A stretch of DNA of 64,000 nt. It comes from DATEGZ01 sp035519535 (GTDB taxonomy: Bacteria > Acidobacteriota > Vicinamibacteria > Vicinamibacterales > SCN-69-37). This document shows, piece by piece, positions 58,914 through 64,000 of this stretch (positions within the stretch are counted from its first letter, which is position 1; every line of letters starts with the position of its first letter). Location: contig DATIWF010000074.1 in NCBI GenBank assembly GCA_035519535.1, forward strand, positions 11,918 to 75,917, read 5' to 3'. The position numbers were made by a program, and so were the translations under genes. The notes beneath the pieces are model-generated. The model saw nothing but the letters and a program-made list of their open reading frames with translations, was not told the origin of the DNA and ran no database searches.

Positions 58914-59469
58914 ACCATCGTCCTCCCGCGTTTGGGTACTGCCGAGTTTCACTTCGTCCGGCTTGGCCGCAGTCCTCGGGCCAGCACGCATGAGCCTCTT
59001 AGGAGCGGCGCCGAGGGATCGTCAAGGCCGCAGCCGCGCGTGGCGCGGGCGGAGCGCAGCGACGCGCCTTGACGAAGCCGAGGGCCGCCCCACAATCGAT
59101 CTCGTGCTGGCCCGAGGTCGACGATGCCACCGCTACCTCCGACGGGCACGTGTTGCGACTTCGTCTGACGGGCCGGTTCGGGGGGAGCGACCCCGGCGGG
59201 CCGACGCCGCACGCAACGTGCGGGGTCACGGCCCGGGGAACGTGCGGGGGTCGCTCCCCCCGAACTGGCGACCTGCTCCGCGGCCCGCGCCGTCGGCCCA
59301 CCGCGCCGACGCACGCAGCGCGGCGCTCGCGATTCGAGTCCGCAAGTCTCGCAAGACACGCTGGTTGCCGACCGTGCCCCTTGCGAAGCGTTCCTTCCAC
59401 GCCTCATGACCTGGGCGACACCACCGGCGACACCACCGGGGACAGCAGCCTGGCCGACTGGTGTCGCCC
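58914..59469. other. Non-coding part of the island with an 18-base inverted repeat
   Basis: 556 bases without a convincing gene. Arms at 59177-59194 and 59247-59264 (GGGGGGAGCGACCCC core) are perfect complements separated by 52 bases; between them is a second hairpin around ACGTGC. CGACACCACCGG occurs twice near 59413-59438. An IS end or replication/transfer site is possible. Confidence 0.5.
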
Positions 59470-60525
59470 TCACGCCAGCCCCGGCCAGGCGCCAAACTGT
59501 TCGTACCGGAAGGGCAACGTGTACTCGACCAGGCGCTCGCGAGGCACCGGTCCGATGAGCCGTTCACGTTCGTCGGAGGCCAACAAGGCATCCCCCAGGC
59601 GTTGCCACGAGGCGTACAGGCGCTCGGTCGGCGCCGCCGGCAGGCGCTGGCGCAGCTCCCGGAACCGGTTCAGGTCCGGAATCGAGAGATCGCGCCAGTC
59701 GTCGCGGTCGATCGCCGCGCGGACTCGGAAGAACCAGCGCAGTTCGTCGCGGTCCGAAGGCCCAAACGGGCCCGAGGAGGGCGTTGGAAATGTCTTCGCG
59801 ATCACCCGCCGGCAGGCCGCGAGCCCAGCGATATGCCGAGGACAGACGGCGACGATGGTCCAGGCATCGAGCCGGCTGAGCAGGCGGAGGTGATCAGTGA
59901 GGAAGGTCTCCAACCCCGCGCCGGACTCGTCGAGCACCAGATAGACGAGCTCGACGGCGCCCTCCTCCTCGACCACGGCGAGGGGCAGCTTGTGGACAAA
60001 GTAGCGACATCTCCCGGGGTCACGGTCGTACCTCGAGGCGTAGCGTCGTTGCGGCAGGTCGATCGTGGCCAACCCAAAGCGGGTGGTGAAGAGCGCGACC
60101 TTGTCCTGCTCGGTGGCGAGCCACCGCCGCGACCGGGCCGCCAGGACGTAGTCCAGGACCATGAGCTTGCGCGCGATGTGCGCCGGCGTCGCGCCGCGGC
60201 GGTTGCGGTTATCGACCTGTCCGATCGCGCGGTAGAGGCCCTTGGCGTGCAGGTGATAGATGCCGCCGCGATGCCGTGCGAATTGGACGCGCGTCGCGAG
60301 CCCCCAGGTGACGAGTCGGTCAAAGAAGTCGAAGGCGATCTGCCCATGCGCTCGCCCGGTGAAGGCGTCGTACTGCCGCTGGAGGCAATACCCGCCCTGC
60401 AGCGCCACGGTGACCAGGAACTCCGTCTGCCGTCGCGGCAGGCCCATCGGCATCAACGCGTGCACGCGCTCCTCGAAGGTCATCGCCTTCGCGCCGCTCG
60501 AGCCTTGACGGATCCGCCGCTTCAT
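59470..60525 (-). CDS. Conserved island protein, replication-relaxation-like
   Basis: A 351-residue protein: an N-terminal winged-helix region (FEERVHALMPMGLPRRQTEF, YCLQRQYDAFTGRAHGQ), basic middle (ARKLMVLDYVLAARSRRWLA) and a C-terminal mixed domain. It resembles proteins of mobile islands sometimes classed as replication-relaxation; I cannot assign a reaction. ATG 60525 follows AGGGACGG-like purines upstream only weakly. It lies between the integrase block and the IS3 scar, likely cargo of the island. Confidence 0.65.
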   Translation of the reverse strand: MKRRIRQGSSGAKAMTFEERVHALMPMGLPRRQTEFLVTVALQGGYCLQRQYDAFTGRAHGQIAFDFFDRLVTWGLATRVQFARHRGGIYHLHAKGLYRAIGQVDNRNRRGATPAHIARKLMVLDYVLAARSRRWLATEQDKVALFTTRFGLATIDLPQRRYASRYDRDPGRCRYFVHKLPLAVVEEEGAVELVYLVLDESGAGLETFLTDHLRLLSRLDAWTIVAVCPRHIAGLAACRRVIAKTFPTPSSGPFGPSDRDELRWFFRVRAAIDRDDWRDLSIPDLNRFRELRQRLPAAPTERLYASWQRLGDALLASDERERLIGPVPRERLVEYTLPFRYEQFGAWPGLA

Positions 60526-60683
60526 CACGGGACCGTCCCTGACGATACGAGACGGAGGCCCGAGGAATCTGTCGTCTCGCCGACACTGTCGGGTAGGCGA
60601 CAATTCCCGGGGTTGCCTGGGGGACCTTCAGGCATGAGCTATCTACCTGACGGAGAAGGCTACCTTCGCGATCTGGCCAGCTG

Positions 60684-61097
60684 AAGATTGATGACACTCT
60701 GCATCTGGCAATTCTGGCCGTCGACCACGAGGGACATTCCAAAGCATCGATCGAACGCGCGTTTCACGTCACGGCCGGCAACTCGCCCGGCAGCGAGATC
60801 GGATTCCTCATTGACGACGCGGTGGATCTCCCGAGCGGCGACCTCGTCCTTCGGTTCGGAATTGCAACTGAGGCCCTAGGCAGGCTGGGCACCGTATCGA
60901 TGCCAGTGACCGTTCAGGATCGGCACCGTGAGGATGTCAAATTCAGTGCGCTGGTCGTAGGCCTCGGCGCAGGCCAGAGCGCAGTCGCAGAAAACTCTGA
61001 CGTTTTGCGGGGACTGGTTCCGTTCCAGCCAGTGGTGCAGCGCGCGTTTCCGACCAGTACGCCGGTGAGAGTCTTTGCGCGGGCCTTCTGGAAGGCG
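60684..61097 (+). pseudogene. Fragment of a VWA-type secreted protein
   Basis: The frame carries DDTLHLAILAVDHEGHSK, DLPSGDLVLRFGIATEALG and PTSTPVRVFARAF, the C-terminal region of the VWFA-related secreted family common in acidobacteria. No start and no N-terminal VWA domain remain; the match ends at the IS3 remnant. Confidence 0.5.
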
Positions 61098-61142
61098 TCG
61101 GCATCGACCAGCCTGCAGTTGCAGCACGGGGGCGGACCATAC

Positions 61143-61403
61143 ATTTTTTCGGAGCGCCTCCTGGAGGATCGTCTTGTCGAGTGTCAGATCCGCGACGACG
61201 CTCCTAAGGCGACGATTCTCGTCGCGCAGCTGCCGCATCTCGCGCAGCTCGCCCACGCCGAGATCGCCGTACTGTTTTTTTCAGCGGAAGAACGTGCTCT
61301 CCGGGACGCCAAGTTTGCGACAGATGTCCTCGACCGCTGTCCCGGCTTCCGCTTGTCTGAGGGCGACGATGATCTGCTCTTCGGTGAACCGGCTCTTGCG
61401 CAT
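61143..61403 (-). pseudogene. IS3-family transposase orfA with an in-frame stop
   Basis: The frame reads MRKSRFTEEQIIVALRQAEA, EDICRKLGVPESTFFR-stop-KKQYG, then QLRDENRRLRSVVADLTLDK. A TGA at 61281-61283 replaces the usual Trp. The A6 slip site for orfAB frameshifting is present, but orfB is absent. The element is dead. Confidence 0.85.
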
Positions 61404-61528
61404 TGGCCTTGCCTCCTGCCCGTCGTCCGGGCATCTGGCCAAGGCCGCTAGCCTACGTCAAAACGAGAGTCGAGCTGGACTCAATTGCGCGGGGAAGACC
61501 CAACGGCTCGTGAAAGTTGGGGGACGCG

Positions 61529-63994
61529 TTACAGATTGCGCAGCATCGTTCCGGGATCAATTTCGGCGGCCCGCCTTGCCGGCAAGTACGAGGCCACTCC
61601 GGCAATAGTCCCCATGACTACAGCTCCGATTGCCGCGCGAGCAATTGAGGTAGAGCTGGGAGCAGTTACCTGAGTGCTCCACGGAAAGAGGAAGACAATG
61701 ACGAACGCCGAAATCAACGCAATTAGCGCGCCCTCCGCGACTGGCCTCAGAGCATCCCTCGCGACGGAAAGTGCGACGTGAAGACGGCTGGCTCCAAGAG
61801 TCATGCGCAGGGCAATTTCGCGATACCTCAGGATCACAATGTGCGAGACCACTCCATAGAGGCCAAGGATCGTGAGTGTGTAGATCGTGAGTGCAAGAAG
61901 ACCTCCGGCCCAGGAGACTCTAGACGAAACAGCCACGCGCGCGTCCTGCATTTCATCGAGCCTACCGGCGGCGAGAACGGTGGCGGGGACATTAGCGTCT
62001 TGGACCGCACGACGAATGGCCGGCACTAGCGATCCGGCGTCGGGGCCGAGACTCTTCACAGCGACCGTAATGCTCTCAAGCGATATTGAGTCAGGAGAGA
62101 CCAACAGTACGTCTCCGATTGAGTCGGATGGGCTTGTGACTCGCGGAGAATCCAGAACGCCAACGATGCGGCCCTCGTGGACGATTTCGGCCTCGTCGGT
62201 GCCCCTCCCTTGGGTCCAGAAAACCTCCTTTCCAACCGGATTAACGTCCGCGTAGAGCCGGTTGGCCAAGCCTGGAGTGATCACAACATCGTTTGGTGAT
62301 TGAGAGCTGAGTTGCGTGCCCTGTGCGATCTTTAGACCGAGCGCTCGGAACGTAGATGCCGAGACACCCAGCAACCTGGTACCGATCCCTGTTTCGACTC
62401 GGGGGTCGGTAGAGGAAACACTTCCCGAAGCGCTCAAAGGGGCTGGCCAAGCAAGGCGCATGGGCAGGTACGAACCTGCGGCAACCACGTCGACACCAGG
62501 CAGGGCCGAAACAGCTTCTTGGATTCGCTTGAACGTTCCTGCTCGCAGGGCGTCCTGGCTGGCTGCTGTTCCCAGCGGTATGTACGCTACCGCGAGGCTG
62601 CGAGGATCGCCGTGAAATGGATCGGATCGGGCGCCGGCGGCAATTGTCGAGGCTGCAACGCTCGCAGCAATTGAGAGGAGCACAGAAACAGCGACCTGAA
62701 GTGCAATCGCGTTTGCGCGTCCCCGCCAGCTCGCGATGATCATGCGGTTCGCAAGACTGTTGACTCGGCCTTGAACGTCGCGGCGCGTGATCCACATCGC
62801 CGGGAGCAGCCCAGACACCACGATGCAGACAATGACCATACCCATCGCGGTCATCAACACTGCCGGTTCGAGCCGCCACGTCAGCGCGAATCCCGGCTCC
62901 ACAGCGCTCATGATTGGAGTAACTTGCGAACGAAGCACCGCGAGGATGAGGCTCGCTAGGCCGATTCCTAATGCGCCTCCAACGAGAATAATGGGAACGA
63001 CGCACCACAACTGGTGCACGATGATGCGGCTGCGCGTTGCTCCTAGTGCCGTACGGACAACGATATCGGCAGCACGGTCAATGCTCCTCGAGACGATCAA
63101 GCTCGCCAACGTGGCGCAGCTCAAGGTCAGGAGAAGCGCGGGCAAGACGAGAAGCGAGTAAGCGGCCGCAGTGAGCTGCGATGGACGGAGAGTGACGCTT
63201 AGTGACTGGACCGTCCACTTGGTACCGGTGGACGATCCATCTCCTCGACCAGCTTGCCTCTCAGATGCCAGTTGAGTGCGCACCGAGTTGAGTTGCGCTT
63301 CAGCTTGGTTCGCCGTGGCTGTGGGGGCTAGCCGTCCAAGGACCTCTACGAACAGGGGCCCCTTCTTCAAACGGCCCGCTGGCTGCAATGCCATCCAAAC
63401 TTGACTGGGCTGGCTCGAGCGTGACGCCCCGAGAAACGTGCGTGGCGCTATCCCGACCACGGTGAAGTCGAGTCCCCCAATCTGTACGCGCCTCCCGACG
63501 ATCGCTCGGTCGGAATGAAATGATCCCTGCCAGAGAGCATTGGAGACCACGATGACCCTTTCGGCATCTGGTCGATCATCCTCGGAGGACAGCAATCGGC
63601 CCGCTTGCGGCTGTACACCCAGGAGGCTGAAATAGTTTCCGGAAACAGCCTCGATCGGACTATAGACAGGATCGAAGTCGCCGACGATTACGCCGGACAG
63701 CGTTGTCCAGGCCGCCAAGTTGGTCAAGCAGGACTGACGTCGCCGGAGCTCGGTGAGATCGGGGATGCTGAACCAGATCGGACTGGCGGGTGTGCCGTTT
63801 CGTACAAGAACAACGGTTCGATCGCCGTCCGCTATCGCCAGTGTCCGCCAGAACTCGGCATAAATTCCGGAGTACGCAGCGGTCGACACGCCGACGCCTA
63901 AAGCGACTGCAAACGCAGCAAAGAGACAGAATGCCGGACTCGTGCGGCAGGTTCGCGTCGCCACCTGGAGACCCCGGTGAATGGCTTCGAACAT
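61529..63994 (-). CDS. ADOP-type ABC permease (duplicated FtsX/MacB domains)
   Basis: An 821-residue permease with two MacB-periplasmic/FtsX units and eight predicted helices: MacB_PCD about 25-255, FtsX helices about 285-420, a second unit 450-820, ending YLPARRAAEIDPGTMLRNL. Acidobacterial duplicated orphan permeases lack a neighbouring ATPase, as here. The gene looks less GC-rich and uses more AT-ending codons than its neighbours, in line with transfer. ATG 63994 lies six bases from the window end. Confidence 0.9.
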   Translation of the reverse strand: MFEAIHRGLQVATRTCRTSPAFCLFAAFAVALGVGVSTAAYSGIYAEFWRTLAIADGDRTVVLVRNGTPASPIWFSIPDLTELRRRQSCLTNLAAWTTLSGVIVGDFDPVYSPIEAVSGNYFSLLGVQPQAGRLLSSEDDRPDAERVIVVSNALWQGSFHSDRAIVGRRVQIGGLDFTVVGIAPRTFLGASRSSQPSQVWMALQPAGRLKKGPLFVEVLGRLAPTATANQAEAQLNSVRTQLASERQAGRGDGSSTGTKWTVQSLSVTLRPSQLTAAAYSLLVLPALLLTLSCATLASLIVSRSIDRAADIVVRTALGATRSRIIVHQLWCVVPIILVGGALGIGLASLILAVLRSQVTPIMSAVEPGFALTWRLEPAVLMTAMGMVIVCIVVSGLLPAMWITRRDVQGRVNSLANRMIIASWRGRANAIALQVAVSVLLSIAASVAASTIAAGARSDPFHGDPRSLAVAYIPLGTAASQDALRAGTFKRIQEAVSALPGVDVVAAGSYLPMRLAWPAPLSASGSVSSTDPRVETGIGTRLLGVSASTFRALGLKIAQGTQLSSQSPNDVVITPGLANRLYADVNPVGKEVFWTQGRGTDEAEIVHEGRIVGVLDSPRVTSPSDSIGDVLLVSPDSISLESITVAVKSLGPDAGSLVPAIRRAVQDANVPATVLAAGRLDEMQDARVAVSSRVSWAGGLLALTIYTLTILGLYGVVSHIVILRYREIALRMTLGASRLHVALSVARDALRPVAEGALIALISAFVIVFLFPWSTQVTAPSSTSIARAAIGAVVMGTIAGVASYLPARRAAEIDPGTMLRNL

Positions 63995-64000
63995 GAGGCT

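Overview
High-GC bacterial chromosome, most probably Acidobacteriota of the Vicinamibacteria type. This placement is an inference from gene content and rests on no marker gene. The supporting content is a duplicated orphan ABC permease (ADOP type), a MacAB-type pump, YncE-like propellers, a PEP-CTERM protein, a CcmH with a Cys-Cys motif, DinB and M16 families, and a full set of Gram-negative lipopolysaccharide genes. Genes are dense, and many are joined by ATGA or GTGA overlaps.

Layout. 1-12.5 kb: macB (cut by the window edge) and its adaptor, then a TPR protein, an HdeD-like protein, a YncE propeller, a small phosphatase, a GT39-like membrane protein, an alpha/beta hydrolase, a Rieske-FAD reductase, a GNAT protein and a PEP-CTERM protein behind a consensus sigma-54 promoter. 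12.7-19.1 kb: a GT4 glycosyltransferase facing a three-gene minus-strand cluster. That cluster holds a PHP-glycosyltransferase fusion, a phospholipid-methyltransferase-like membrane protein, and a class III aminotransferase fused to membrane domains. I propose it as an undescribed lipid or glycolipid pathway. 19.2-27 kb: small proteins, an IMP dehydrogenase homologue, a phospholipase remnant, a membrane flavodoxin, and a coupled pair made of a PhoU/DUF47-like protein and a pyruvate-phosphate-dikinase-like protein that lacks its PEP barrel. 27-33.5 kb: a DAB-type inorganic-carbon uptake operon (dabA, dabB, a second NuoM-like subunit, a small membrane protein) opposite an ArsR regulator, with a palindrome between them.

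33.5-44.7 kb is a patchwork of intact genes (PepSY-like, metallophosphoesterase, CarS-like, YncE, DUF4198, ccmH, dinB, copCD) and scars. The scars are pieces of TonB receptors and M16 peptidases, a frameshifted metalloprotease, an 82-base direct repeat, and two extra copies of the 3' half of tRNA-Leu. The intact tRNA-Leu(GAG) lies next to secG. 44.7-48.3 kb: gap-pgk-tpiA-secG. 48.4-55.3 kb: the lipid A/inner-core operon waaA-lpxK-lpxL-waaF-gmhB-rfaE1-rfaE2. It carries two related perfect palindromes at the starts of lpxK and rfaE2, and rfaE2 is fused to a membrane methyltransferase domain. A GT9 gene and a 2OG-Fe(II) oxygenase gene converge on it.

57-64 kb: tRNA-Val and tRNA-Asp, then the end of an integrated element (integrase reading into tRNA-Asp, excisionase-like protein, island protein), a decayed IS3 copy next to a broken VWA-type gene, and an ADOP permease whose composition looks less GC-rich than its neighbours.
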